DNA of 64,000 bases from Vulcanimicrobiota bacterium. GTDB lineage: Bacteria > Vulcanimicrobiota > Xenobia > Xenobiales > JADMJV01. Location of the stretch: positions 372,001 to 436,000 of the forward strand of contig JAHBVR010000001.1 in assembly GCA_019637395.1 (NCBI GenBank). The letters run 5' to 3'. Every line of letters begins with the position of its first letter. Position 1 is the first letter of the stretch. A program made the translations under genes and the position numbers. The notes beneath the pieces were generated by a model. That model saw only the letters and a program-made list of their open reading frames with translations, was not told the origin of the DNA and searched no databases. Of this stretch, positions 9,556 through 18,603 are shown piece after piece.

Positions 9556-10773
9556 CTACTTACCCTGCAAGCCTTTCACCAGGCGGGCGGTGGTGGCCTG
9601 GGCGCGCGTCAACTCTTTGTCGATGGGCATTTTCTGATAGAGGTTACGCTCCAGGGCGTCGTTGATGATGGCCCGGGTGGCTTCCCAACCGACCACCTGC
9701 GGCTGCACTTGAGCGCGGGCCAGCTCACCGGTGATCACCATGCGACCGGGGCGGGCCTGGAGATATTCCAGGTAGACGGGGTCGTTGTAAGCGCTGGCCC
9801 GAACCGGCAGATAGCCGGTGGCGATGGCCCAGTCACGGGTTTGCTCCGGTGAGGTCAGGAAGCGCAGCAGACGCAGGCCGGCACGGCGCTCGGCCGGGCC
9901 GGATTTATTGAACAGCGAGAGCTGAGTGCCGGTCAGTTGGATACGGTCGCCAGCACCGCGCGGCAGGGGATAGACGGCCAGGCGTTCTCCCAGCTTGCCC
10001 TCCAAGGTGGCCAGCTTGGCGCTGGTATCGATGAGAAAAGGCAGCTTGCCGTCGGCGAACAACCGATAGGCTTCGGGCCCAAACAGGCAGTTACTATCTT
10101 GCCCGGCCAGCCCCTGCAGATAGCCGCCGCTGGACAGACCCAGAGGTCCGGCAAAACTTGGGCGTTTTTGCGCATCGAAAAAGCGCCCGCCTTGCGAGAC
10201 AAAATGCATATCGAACAAGTCAAAAGGGGTTGGAGTGGCCACCACGCCACGCGGAAATTGCTGTTTGAGCTTGCTGCAGGCCACTCGAAACTCGCTCCAA
10301 TTCTGGGGCGGCTCCTTTTCCTCAAAGAGGTGGTTGTTGGCGTAGAGCGTCCACAGACTCTTGTTGAAAGGCACCGAATAGCGCTTACCATCGGCATGAG
10401 TGGAAGCTTTAAGAAAAACGGCCGGCATGTCTTTCCAGGTCGCGCCCATTTGTTGGTCCAGCGGCACCAACTGTTTGACTTCGGCCATCTGGGTCACCCA
10501 GTTCTCATACATCTGGGCCACCACCGGTGGCCTGCCCTCTCCCAGAGCCTGCAGCAAATTCTTGTAGAGCTCGCCATAGTCGTTGCCGGCCTTACGCGGA
10601 TCGGTAAAAGCTTTGAGGTCCACCACGATTTCCGGGTTTTGCTCCTGAAAACGGGCCACCTGTTCTTTCAGCCGCGCCTCGCGATCGCCGGAAAAGGCGT
10701 GCCAGAACGAAATGTGCAGGGGATCGGCGGCGGCCATGGAGCAGAGCAGCAGAAGAAAGCAGAGGACTCTCAC
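9556..10773 (-). CDS. Extracellular solute-binding protein of a sugar-type ABC transporter
   Basis: 405 residues with a Sec signal peptide (MRVLCFLLLLCSMAAADP, cleavage likely after AAA) and a family 1 periplasmic-binding fold similar to UgpB/MalE (LHISFWHAFSGDREARLKEQVARF, then YNDPVYLEYLQARPG near the end). The family captures sugars or glycerol-3-phosphate outside the membrane and hands them to a permease. No permease or ATPase genes are adjacent, so the transporter partners must be elsewhere. The start is a GTG whose GTGA overlaps the TGA of the preceding stalk-domain gene, which implies coupling of the two. Confidence 0.88.
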   Translation of the reverse strand: MRVLCFLLLLCSMAAADPLHISFWHAFSGDREARLKEQVARFQEQNPEIVVDLKAFTDPRKAGNDYGELYKNLLQALGEGRPPVVAQMYENWVTQMAEVKQLVPLDQQMGATWKDMPAVFLKASTHADGKRYSVPFNKSLWTLYANNHLFEEKEPPQNWSEFRVACSKLKQQFPRGVVATPTPFDLFDMHFVSQGGRFFDAQKRPSFAGPLGLSSGGYLQGLAGQDSNCLFGPEAYRLFADGKLPFLIDTSAKLATLEGKLGERLAVYPLPRGAGDRIQLTGTQLSLFNKSGPAERRAGLRLLRFLTSPEQTRDWAIATGYLPVRASAYNDPVYLEYLQARPGRMVITGELARAQVQPQVVGWEATRAIINDALERNLYQKMPIDKELTRAQATTARLVKGLQGK

Positions 10774-11678
10774 AGATTCACCTGCACCGGAGACTGGTTG
10801 GTGGTGACCAACACCAATCGCACCGGCACCGACTGAGTCGGCAGCTCGTAGACGAAGTAGCCGAAGTTGATGCCGTAAGGCTTGAGCACCACGCCCATAA
10901 AGTTAGAGAACTCCATCATCGGCTCGAAATCGTTGCCCTGTTGGTCCTGCACGAAGAAGGTACCGGGGTTGAGCACCGGCTGCATGGTCACGTTCTTTTG
11001 AGAAACATAGACCACGATAAACCGGTGCCCGTTACGCGGTTGGTGATGGCCTCGGATGCTCTCCACCACCTCCAGGTTGGTCACCGTTACCTGGAAGGCC
11101 GCATTGCGGGCAATGCGCGGCGTGTAGATGTCGCCCGAGCCTTCTTTCTCGCGGTTGAGTTCGGCCGTCACGCGCTGACCGGCGATCGGATCGGGAATTC
11201 CCGGAGCGGGACGCACCGGTACCGAAGGCGGAGGCTGCAGATTACTCTTGGTATGGCCGCCCCCGGTGGCGTCCTCGGGAATGTGCGAGCCTTGAAAAGA
11301 CACCATGGGAATATTGTTGGGAGCATTGAGCTTCTTGGTCCGGTTCAGCACCACTTCACCCTGGCCCGGATTCCAGGTAGCCGAGGCTCCCAGTGCTTCG
11401 GCAATCGTTTCCAAGGGCAGATAGATTTCTTCTCCGATAAAGACCGGCTCGATCTCGATGTTCTTGCGGTCTACCCGCAAGGCGCGCACGGTCGGATTCC
11501 AATACATGTCGGCGCCGAAGGCGTTCACCACCGGCTCCACCGGGTAGTAGGCGACTCCATTGCGCAGCACGGCCGTCAATTTGACGGGCACGCTGTTGCA
11601 AAACACGGTCAAGGATCCGTCGGCGGCCGCCACGGCCAGGGTCAGACTCAAAAAGAAAGCACCGATCCACTTCTTCAT
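10770..11678 (-). CDS. Secreted copper-amine-oxidase-type stalk domain protein
   Basis: 302 residues from ATG 11678 (MKKWIGAFFLSLTLAVAAA), a clear Sec signal peptide. Residues about 22-115 match the stalk (Cu_amine_oxidN1) repeat, with GVAYYPVEPVVNAFGADMYW and EIYLPLETIAEALGASATWN. This is a surface or wall-associated module common in Gram-positive and deep-branching bacteria. The C-terminal half (about 175-300) is a beta-sandwich resembling DUF4352 (NAAFQVTVTNLEVVESIRGH, RFIVVYVSQKN). No enzyme motif is seen, so a structural or adhesion role is likely. It heads the leftward run 11.7-6.5 kb and is divergent from the giant TPR gene across about 120 bases, which should hold both promoters. Confidence 0.75.
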   Translation of the reverse strand: MKKWIGAFFLSLTLAVAAADGSLTVFCNSVPVKLTAVLRNGVAYYPVEPVVNAFGADMYWNPTVRALRVDRKNIEIEPVFIGEEIYLPLETIAEALGASATWNPGQGEVVLNRTKKLNAPNNIPMVSFQGSHIPEDATGGGHTKSNLQPPPSVPVRPAPGIPDPIAGQRVTAELNREKEGSGDIYTPRIARNAAFQVTVTNLEVVESIRGHHQPRNGHRFIVVYVSQKNVTMQPVLNPGTFFVQDQQGNDFEPMMEFSNFMGVVLKPYGINFGYFVYELPTQSVPVRLVLVTTNQSPVQVNL

Positions 11679-11799
11679 AAGCAGGGAGTTCGCTGCCCAC
11701 CTTCCGTTCCTGCTACCATCGAACACCAGCAGAGGAGTTGCCCCCCACGGTGTCCAAGCCCAGGGCCAATCATTCTACAGGACGGCAAAGGATGCGCTC

Positions 11800-14700
11800 G
11801 TGGACCGTATGCAGTCCCCTCTCGACCCGCTAGGGGCGGCCACCTCCGACGAGGTTCAATATCATTATCGGCTGGGCAACCAGCATCTCTACGAAAACCG
11901 CCTGGAGGCGGCCATTCGTGAGTATCAGCGCGTGGTGGTGCTTCATCCGGAGCACCATCAGGCTCACTATGAGATGGGCACCGCTTACTTCCGCCAGGGC
12001 AACATCGACATGGCCATCCGCGAGTGGCAAGAAGTGCTGGCCCTTGTCCCCAACTTCGTGCGCGCCCATTACAACCTGGGCCTGGCCTACGAACGCCTGG
12101 GCCAGCGCGACCGCGCCATCACCAGCCTGCAAGTCGCCCTGAAGATCGTTCAAAACATGAACGACTCCACCGGTGAACGCCGCATTCAGCAAGAGCTGGA
12201 GCGCCTCCAGGGCGCCGATGACTACCTGCGCCAGGTTCGCCTGGACCCCACCAATCAGGACGCCCGCTTCAACCTGGCCCAGGTTTACCAGCGCCAGGGC
12301 AAGCTGGAAATGGCCATCGAAGAATACTCCAAGCTGCTGGAGAACACTCCCAACAGCGTCGAAGCTCATTTTCAGATGGGCGTTTGCCTGGGCAAACTGG
12401 GCAAGACCGATCAGGCCATCGAAATGTTCCGGCGCTCCATCGAGCTCGAGCCCGAACACGCGCCGGCCAATTACCACCTCGGCCTCTATCTTTCCCAGAC
12501 CAACGAACTGGATGAGGCCGTGCAGTTTTTACACCGCGCCGTCCAACTCAGCCCCGACGAATCTTACTATCATTACAATTTGGGCCGCGCCTACGCCCGC
12601 CTGGGCGACAGCGAAGCCTGCATTCACGAGTATCTGGAGGCGATTCGCCTCGATCCCAATGACCCCTACACCCACAACAACCTGGGCCTGGCCTATTACC
12701 AAACCCAGCGCTTCGAGCTGGCGGTTCAAGAATTCCGCAAGGCCATTGATCTCGACCCCAATGACGCTCAGGTTCATTATCACCTGGGCCAGGTCTATGC
12801 CCACCTGGGCAAGCTGGGTATGGCCAAGCTGGAGCTACAAACCTCCCTCAGTCTGGAGGGCGATAACCCCAAGAGTCATTTCGAGCTGGGTAACATCTTC
12901 GCGCGCCAGGGGAACATCGAGGACGCCAACCGCGAATACCAGCGCGCCATCGAACTAGATCCCGACATGTCCCAGGCCCACTTCCGTCTGGGCCAATCCT
13001 ACGTACGCCTGGGCCGCCTGGACCTGGCCATCAAGCGCTATCAGCGCGCCCTGGCCGGCGATCCCAACAACGCCGAATTCTTCGTGGCCCTGGGCCAGGC
13101 TTACACCCAGTTGGACAAACTGGATCTGGCCGTCAGCAATTACAAGCAATCCATCAAACTGGAGCCGGAGCAAAGCCATACCTTCTTCCTCATGGGCACC
13201 GCCCAGTCCGGAATGGGCCGCTACGAAGACGCCGTGGAAAGCTATGCCCGCGCCCTGGAGCTCAACCCCCACAACAGCTTCGTGCATTACGCCCTGGGCC
13301 AGGCTTACTGGAAGCTGCAGCGCCTGGACCTGGCCGTAGTGGCGTTACGCCAGGCAGTCGAGCTCAATCCTTCTCACCACGAAGCCTATGCCGTGCTGGG
13401 CGAGGTTTACGAAGCGCTGAAACTCCCCGAGCTGTCCACCCAGGCTTATCAGAACGCCGTCAAACATCACCCTTACTGGGCCGATGCGCACTACCGCCTG
13501 GGCCTGGCTCTGCGCCGGGTAGGGCAGGACGAAAAAGCACGCGAACACTTCAACCAGGCCGCCCAACTCGAGCCGGGCCATGCCCACTACCACTATGAAA
13601 GCGCCCTGGTGGAACGAGATCTGGGAAGGCTGGACCTGGCTCGGGAGTGCCTGCAACGAGCCACCGAACTGGATCCCGGCAATCTTCACTATATTCTGGA
13701 CTTGGCCGAGACTTGCCGCGAACTCAACGATCCGGAAACGGCCATCAGCGCTTACGAAGCGGCCATCAAACTGGCTCCCCAACGAGCCGAAAGCTACTTT
13801 GAGCTGGGCAACGCCCAATTCCAGTCTGAGTATTTCGAGCAGGCTCGCGAATCGCTGGGCAACTGCCTGCGCTACGACCCGGAACATGCCGACGCGCTCT
13901 TCCTATTGGGCCTGTGCGTGCGCCACCTGGGCGACCACCGGGGCGCGGAAAACTACTTGCGCCAGGCCCTTCGCATCGAAGAGGGACGCTCAGATTTCCA
14001 CGGCGAGCTGGGACTCTTGCTTCAGGAAGGAGCCTACTATGCCGAGGCCGCCTTCAACCTGCAAACGGCTCTCGACCTGAATCCGGCCTCGTCCAAGCGA
14101 GCCGAACTCTATTATGCCTTCGGCTGCGCCTGCACCGCTTTGGGGCGGCTGCCGGAAGCTCTCGACCTGTTCTCCCGGGCGGAGGAGAGCGGCTCTCCCC
14201 ACAACGATATTCACTATCGCCGGGCCCAGATTCTCATTCAATTAGGACGCTGGGAGCAAGCCGAGAACGAGCTGGCCCAGGCCGCCGTACGCTATCCTGA
14301 CGAGTCCTCCTTGCGCTACCTGTCGGGCCGGCTCTACCTGCTGCAAAGCAAGTTGGAACTGGCTCTCCAGGAAACCCAGGAAGCTTATCGCCTCGATCCT
14401 AAAAGATTGGATATCCGCGTTCAGCGGGCTCTCTGCCTGGCGCGCCTGGGCGACACTGACGACGCCATCCGCAACTTCCAGCAGCTGCTGGCCGACTATC
14501 CGGACCTGGGCTCGATTCGCAGCGAACTGGGCAGCCTCTATGAAAACAAAGGCGAGCTCGACCTGGCTATCGAGGAATACCTGCGCGCCATCGACCTCGA
14601 TCCCGGCGATGTCGACCTGTTGCTCAAGCTCTCCGAAGCCTATCTGAAGAGAGGTGACGCCCAACTGGCCATTCAGACGGTCGAAACGGCTCTCAAACTC

Positions 14701-15507
14701 AAAGCCGGCCCTGGAGTCTATGCCCGCCTGGGCGATGCTCAGTCGGCCCAGCGCCGTTGGGAGCCGGCCGAACAAAACTTCCGCAAAGCTCTCGAGATGG
14801 ATCCCCATTGCTCGCGCGCCCTGGCCGGGCTGGGCACGGTGCTGCTGCGCCGGGGCAAGTTCGAAGCCGCCCTGGACAACCTGATCCGCGCGGTCGAGGC
14901 CGATCCTACCTGGGCGCGCCCTTATGCCGACACGGGCCTGGTTTACATGCAACTGTCGCGCTGGGAGCAGGCCGCCTCTGCCTATCAGGAGGCTCTGCGC
15001 CTGTCCCCTCGCGACCCGGACATCCTTTCCAAGCTCGGCCTGATCTATTTCCGCCAGGGCGACTACGATCAAGCCATCGACGTGTTGCAGCGAGCGGTCG
15101 AACTCGATCCTTACAGCGCCGAAGCCCACAGCCATCTGGGCATCGCCAACGCCGGCGCCAATCGCCTGGACGAAGCCATCAGCGCCTACCAGAAGGCCAT
15201 CGCTCTCAATCCCACCGATTCCAAGAGCCACTATAACCTGGGCGTGGCCTATTCCAAGAAAGGTCGTTGGGAGCAGGTCATCGAGGCCTACCGCCGCTGC
15301 CTCGAGATCGAACCCCAGGATCTCAACGCCCGTTACAATCTTGCCCTCGTCTACGACCGCTTAAAGATGACCCAGGATTGTATTGAACAGTTGCAAGAAG
15401 GCTATCGGGTCGCCCTGCGGAAACGTTCCGAGGCCTTTTTAGAGAAGATCCAGCGAGAACTCGACCGGTTGGGCGTCCCACCGCAGGGCTTGAGCGAACG
15501 TAGTTAA
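11800..15507 (+). CDS. Giant tetratricopeptide-repeat protein (34 TPRs)
   Basis: 1235 residues made almost wholly of TPR units. I count 34 repeats of 34 residues with the W/Y-L-G-Y-A-P consensus. The one break, after repeat 3, is a helical insert of about 32 residues (ERRIQQELERLQGADDYLRQ). There is no signal peptide, membrane helix or catalytic domain, so it should be a cytoplasmic scaffold superhelix. Start: GTG at 11800 with AAAGGA 7 bases upstream; ATG at 11809 is the alternative. It is followed at 23 bases by the Roadblock-tailed 904-residue protein and then a Roadblock protein, which suggests all three act together. Confidence 0.9.
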   Translation: MDRMQSPLDPLGAATSDEVQYHYRLGNQHLYENRLEAAIREYQRVVVLHPEHHQAHYEMGTAYFRQGNIDMAIREWQEVLALVPNFVRAHYNLGLAYERLGQRDRAITSLQVALKIVQNMNDSTGERRIQQELERLQGADDYLRQVRLDPTNQDARFNLAQVYQRQGKLEMAIEEYSKLLENTPNSVEAHFQMGVCLGKLGKTDQAIEMFRRSIELEPEHAPANYHLGLYLSQTNELDEAVQFLHRAVQLSPDESYYHYNLGRAYARLGDSEACIHEYLEAIRLDPNDPYTHNNLGLAYYQTQRFELAVQEFRKAIDLDPNDAQVHYHLGQVYAHLGKLGMAKLELQTSLSLEGDNPKSHFELGNIFARQGNIEDANREYQRAIELDPDMSQAHFRLGQSYVRLGRLDLAIKRYQRALAGDPNNAEFFVALGQAYTQLDKLDLAVSNYKQSIKLEPEQSHTFFLMGTAQSGMGRYEDAVESYARALELNPHNSFVHYALGQAYWKLQRLDLAVVALRQAVELNPSHHEAYAVLGEVYEALKLPELSTQAYQNAVKHHPYWADAHYRLGLALRRVGQDEKAREHFNQAAQLEPGHAHYHYESALVERDLGRLDLARECLQRATELDPGNLHYILDLAETCRELNDPETAISAYEAAIKLAPQRAESYFELGNAQFQSEYFEQARESLGNCLRYDPEHADALFLLGLCVRHLGDHRGAENYLRQALRIEEGRSDFHGELGLLLQEGAYYAEAAFNLQTALDLNPASSKRAELYYAFGCACTALGRLPEALDLFSRAEESGSPHNDIHYRRAQILIQLGRWEQAENELAQAAVRYPDESSLRYLSGRLYLLQSKLELALQETQEAYRLDPKRLDIRVQRALCLARLGDTDDAIRNFQQLLADYPDLGSIRSELGSLYENKGELDLAIEEYLRAIDLDPGDVDLLLKLSEAYLKRGDAQLAIQTVETALKLKAGPGVYARLGDAQSAQRRWEPAEQNFRKALEMDPHCSRALAGLGTVLLRRGKFEAALDNLIRAVEADPTWARPYADTGLVYMQLSRWEQAASAYQEALRLSPRDPDILSKLGLIYFRQGDYDQAIDVLQRAVELDPYSAEAHSHLGIANAGANRLDEAISAYQKAIALNPTDSKSHYNLGVAYSKKGRWEQVIEAYRRCLEIEPQDLNARYNLALVYDRLKMTQDCIEQLQEGYRVALRKRSEAFLEKIQRELDRLGVPPQGLSERS

Positions 15508-15530
15508 CAACCTCAGGAGGTTCCAAGGTA

Positions 15531-18245
15531 ATGAATCTGATGCGCGAGCGTCTCAAGGTCCGGGTCAGCAAGGAACGGGAAAACGACCTGTGGGCCCGCC
15601 TGTGCGAGCAATTCCAGCCCCTGGTGGTGGACGTCGCGCTGCAAATTCGCCGCGTGTTGGACCTGCCGCCGGCGCTGGTGTCCCCGGGCGGTGAACTCTT
15701 TCTTACCGGCCAGTCCGATCTGCTCTACTACTGGATTTCCGATGATCGCCGTTCCATCGAGGTCGGCGCCGTCTACAATGAAAGCGCACCAGACCAGGCT
15801 TTCGACGAGTTCCGCCAGACCGTGGGCGAGGCGCTGGGCAGCGACCGCTGGCAACAACTCACCAATCAAGCCGAACGTTTTCAGCCTCTACTGGAGGAGA
15901 GCGACGCTTTTCCCAACTTCGAAGGCGACATCGAGCCGGCTCGGGCCATGGCCCCTCCCGCCAATCGTCACCTGCTGGCCGAAGTCAGCCGCCGCTCCGG
16001 TGTGCCGCTGGAGCAGGTCACCTCCACCAAATTCGAAGCCAACTGGGACCAGGTGGCCGAACAACTGGAAATCTGCCAGCTCATCCAACGAGAGTTTCAG
16101 GTCTATTGCCGGGACACCGGCATCCAGTTGTGCAAATTTCCCAGCAAGTCGGCCCTGGATGAAGCCGCCCGCATGGGCTTTCGCAGCTTCTCCAGCGGGC
16201 GCCCCATCATGGAAGAGCGCATCATTCAATTCCTCTTTTCCACCGATCTGGGCCGCCGGCTTTCCAAGCGCAACCTGTGGCTGGCCCTCTGCCTGGCCGA
16301 CGCGCTCAAGCAAATCGGCGTGGAGCGTAAGCACCTGCGCTGGACGGTAGAGAAAGACTACCGCACCATCAATCTTTTCTCCGCCTTCCGCGATTCCGCG
16401 CTGCTTTTCGAGGTGCAGGAAGAAGCGGTGACCGCCGACATGGCTTTCCGCTTCCTGTCGCGCGCTCGCTATTATCGCCCTGATGCGGCCTTTTTAGTGA
16501 CCCCGCTGCCGCTTCGCCAGGACGCCCGCCAATTGATCGACGGCTACCGGCCCGAAGGCGGCATGCGCGTGCGCATTCTCCACGACCTTAGCCAGTTGAG
16601 CAAAGAACTGGAGCGGGTCCAATTCCAAACCATGGATCGCTCCGTGGAAGACCTGCTACAGCGCTTCGGCAACCTGACCTGGGTAAACGTCGGCAACTGT
16701 GTGGGCGAGCATCTGCTTGGTCCCGAACCGGAGCCCACCAGCGTTCAGGAGTCCAGCGAAACTCTGCTGGACGAGCCGGAGATCCTGGAAGCCGTCAGCG
16801 AAGCCGCCGAAACCGTCACCCCGGCCGGCCAGGACATTCTCGATCTCGATCTCGATCTCGACCTGGAAGAACTCGGACTGGGCACCTCTCCGGTGGCTCC
16901 CCAATCTACCTCCTCGTCGCTCGACGACTTTGACCTGGAACTCGACCTGGACAATCTCGACCTGGGCAGCGTGCGCCCGGCCGCGGCCGCTAAAGGCGCC
17001 AGCCTGAACCCCCTGGACGACTTATTCCAGGAGATGCCGGAAATAGGCAGCTTCTCCCCGGCTAAAGAGGATGCGGCCGCTCCGGAGACGGCCGAACCCG
17101 ACCCGGTGGTCGAACCCGAGGCCGTGGAAGCGGAACCCGTCGCCGCGCCGGAACCGTTACCCGAACCCGAGCCGGAGCCCGTGGCTGTGGAACCGGAACC
17201 TGTTCCCCCCGAACCAGAACCGGTGGCGGTGGAACCTGAGCCCGTGCCGGCGACGCCGGTGGTGCAGGCTCCCACGCCCAGCACCCCCGACAGCATGGCC
17301 GGCCTGGACTTGAATCTGGACCTGGATCTGGATCTCGATCTGGACCTCGACCTGGACCTTGACCTCAATCTGCCGCCGGCGCCCAGCCAGCCCCCCCCGG
17401 CCGTCTCGGCGCCGCCCACCTCCACTCCCGGAGAAGAACTTCCCGAGGAAATGCTACCCGAAGTCAGCCTGCCCATGAGCGAACGCAGTCCGGAAGAAAA
17501 GGTGGACGCCGCCGCCGCTCGCGCCCTGGAGGAACTGCGCCTGCACGGCACCGAGGCCGAGCTGGACGACATCTTCCAGGAAATCCACGATCAAGCGGGG
17601 TATTCCGCCATCGTAGCCACCTCGGAAGGGCTGACCATGCTGGGCGAGCTGCGTCCCGCCGCCCTTACGGGCCCGGTCAGCGCCTATCAGCTCGACATCT
17701 GGGAACATTTCCGCCGCGCTATGGAAGAAAGCGGGCTGGGCAGCCTGCAATCCCTTTACATCGACGGCGGCCGTCTGCATCTAAGCGTTGCTCCCACCGG
17801 ACATCAGCTCTGGCTGACCACCGCTCAAGAAGTGGTCGTCTCCATGGAAGAGAGTTCAGGCTCATTGTCAGCCGACCTCACCTTGTTTGAAGCTATCCTC
17901 AAAAAGGTCCTGGAAGACCTCGGACAGGTTCAAGGAATCGAAGGCAACCTGGTAACCGGCCCGGACGGCCCCATCGAAATTCAATATGCCGGTTCCGACC
18001 TATCTCCCGACACCGTCAGCGTCGTGCTCAGCCAAACATTGAGTGACTGCGAGTCCTCCTTCCAGGCCATGGGATGCCTTCCCACCCGTCAGATCGTGTT
18101 GCGCGGCGACCGCTTCTCTTTTAGCCTGATTCCCCTCGACAAACAGACCGTCCTGATTACCATCCTTTCGAATAACGCCCCCAAGGATGTGTGGCAGACT
18201 CGACTGCAAGGGGCCGCTACCATGCTGGCCTCGGTATTCCAATAA
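15531..18245 (+). CDS. Large acidic protein with Asp-Leu tracts and C-terminal Roadblock-like domains
   Basis: 904 residues, no signal peptide. Residues 1-400 form a globular part I do not recognise. Residues about 405-640 are acidic, Pro/Glu-rich and disordered in look, holding two runs of alternating Asp and Leu (near residues 437-448 and 591-613). The tail (about 665-903) looks like two Roadblock/LC7-type domains (ELDDIFQEIHDQAGYSAIV; LFEAILKKVLEDLGQVQGIE followed by GNLVTGPDGPIEIQY). The Asp-Leu tracts use mixed synonymous codons, so the peptide pattern seems selected. ATG start with CAGGAGG about 10 bases before it. It lies between the TPR and Roadblock genes. Roadblock proteins usually bind Ras-like GTPases, but none is encoded here. 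Confidence 0.75.
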   Translation: MNLMRERLKVRVSKERENDLWARLCEQFQPLVVDVALQIRRVLDLPPALVSPGGELFLTGQSDLLYYWISDDRRSIEVGAVYNESAPDQAFDEFRQTVGEALGSDRWQQLTNQAERFQPLLEESDAFPNFEGDIEPARAMAPPANRHLLAEVSRRSGVPLEQVTSTKFEANWDQVAEQLEICQLIQREFQVYCRDTGIQLCKFPSKSALDEAARMGFRSFSSGRPIMEERIIQFLFSTDLGRRLSKRNLWLALCLADALKQIGVERKHLRWTVEKDYRTINLFSAFRDSALLFEVQEEAVTADMAFRFLSRARYYRPDAAFLVTPLPLRQDARQLIDGYRPEGGMRVRILHDLSQLSKELERVQFQTMDRSVEDLLQRFGNLTWVNVGNCVGEHLLGPEPEPTSVQESSETLLDEPEILEAVSEAAETVTPAGQDILDLDLDLDLEELGLGTSPVAPQSTSSSLDDFDLELDLDNLDLGSVRPAAAAKGASLNPLDDLFQEMPEIGSFSPAKEDAAAPETAEPDPVVEPEAVEAEPVAAPEPLPEPEPEPVAVEPEPVPPEPEPVAVEPEPVPATPVVQAPTPSTPDSMAGLDLNLDLDLDLDLDLDLDLDLNLPPAPSQPPPAVSAPPTSTPGEELPEEMLPEVSLPMSERSPEEKVDAAAARALEELRLHGTEAELDDIFQEIHDQAGYSAIVATSEGLTMLGELRPAALTGPVSAYQLDIWEHFRRAMEESGLGSLQSLYIDGGRLHLSVAPTGHQLWLTTAQEVVVSMEESSGSLSADLTLFEAILKKVLEDLGQVQGIEGNLVTGPDGPIEIQYAGSDLSPDTVSVVLSQTLSDCESSFQAMGCLPTRQIVLRGDRFSFSLIPLDKQTVLITILSNNAPKDVWQTRLQGAATMLASVFQ
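16841..17374 (+). repeat. Asp-Leu dipeptide tracts and Pro-Glu repeats (coding)
   Basis: Within the 904-residue protein gene: a first run of Asp-Leu codons at about 16841-16866, Pro/Glu repeats at about 17095-17265, and a second longer Asp-Leu run at about 17304-17374. Codons alternate among GAT/GAC and CTG/CTC/CTT, unlike a recent microsatellite expansion. Confidence 0.85.
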
Positions 18246-18264
18246 ACAAGCTGGAGGTTGATCC

Positions 18265-18603
18265 GTGGAAGAGATTCTGGATAAGTTGCTCAAAATCAAT
18301 GGAGTCGAGGGAGCCCTGGTAGTCGGCAAGGACGGCCTGGTCATCAGCAGCGTGGGCACGTTCCATCCCGACCCGGATAGTTTCGGGGCCGGTGTTGCCG
18401 AAGCGCTCAACCATCTGGACAGCCACTTCCAGGCCCGCGGCGTCTGCCAACGCGTAACTCTCGACCAGCAAACGGGAGTGACTCACCTGACAGCCATCAA
18501 TGAGGTCACTTTTCTGGTCGCCCACGGTTCAACCGGTATCAATCTAGGCCGCTTGCGGCTGGACAGCGACCAGGTGTCGGCGGCCCTAGGGGAACAACTC
18601 TAA
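18265..18603 (+). CDS. Stand-alone Roadblock/LC7 domain protein (MglB-like)
   Basis: 112 residues, a single Roadblock/LC7 fold (MEEILDKLLKINGVEGALVV at the N-terminus, GKDGLVISSVG, then LTAINEVTFLVAHGSTGINLGRLR). Bacterial members such as MglB are activators or regulators of small Ras-like GTPases and control cell polarity and motility; others are of unknown role. GTG start with CTGGAGG about 8 bases upstream. It lies 19 bases after the large protein that ends in the same type of domain, so heterodimer formation is plausible. Its last 18 bases overlap the end of the converging phosphodiesterase gene. Confidence 0.85.
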   Translation: MEEILDKLLKINGVEGALVVGKDGLVISSVGTFHPDPDSFGAGVAEALNHLDSHFQARGVCQRVTLDQQTGVTHLTAINEVTFLVAHGSTGINLGRLRLDSDQVSAALGEQL

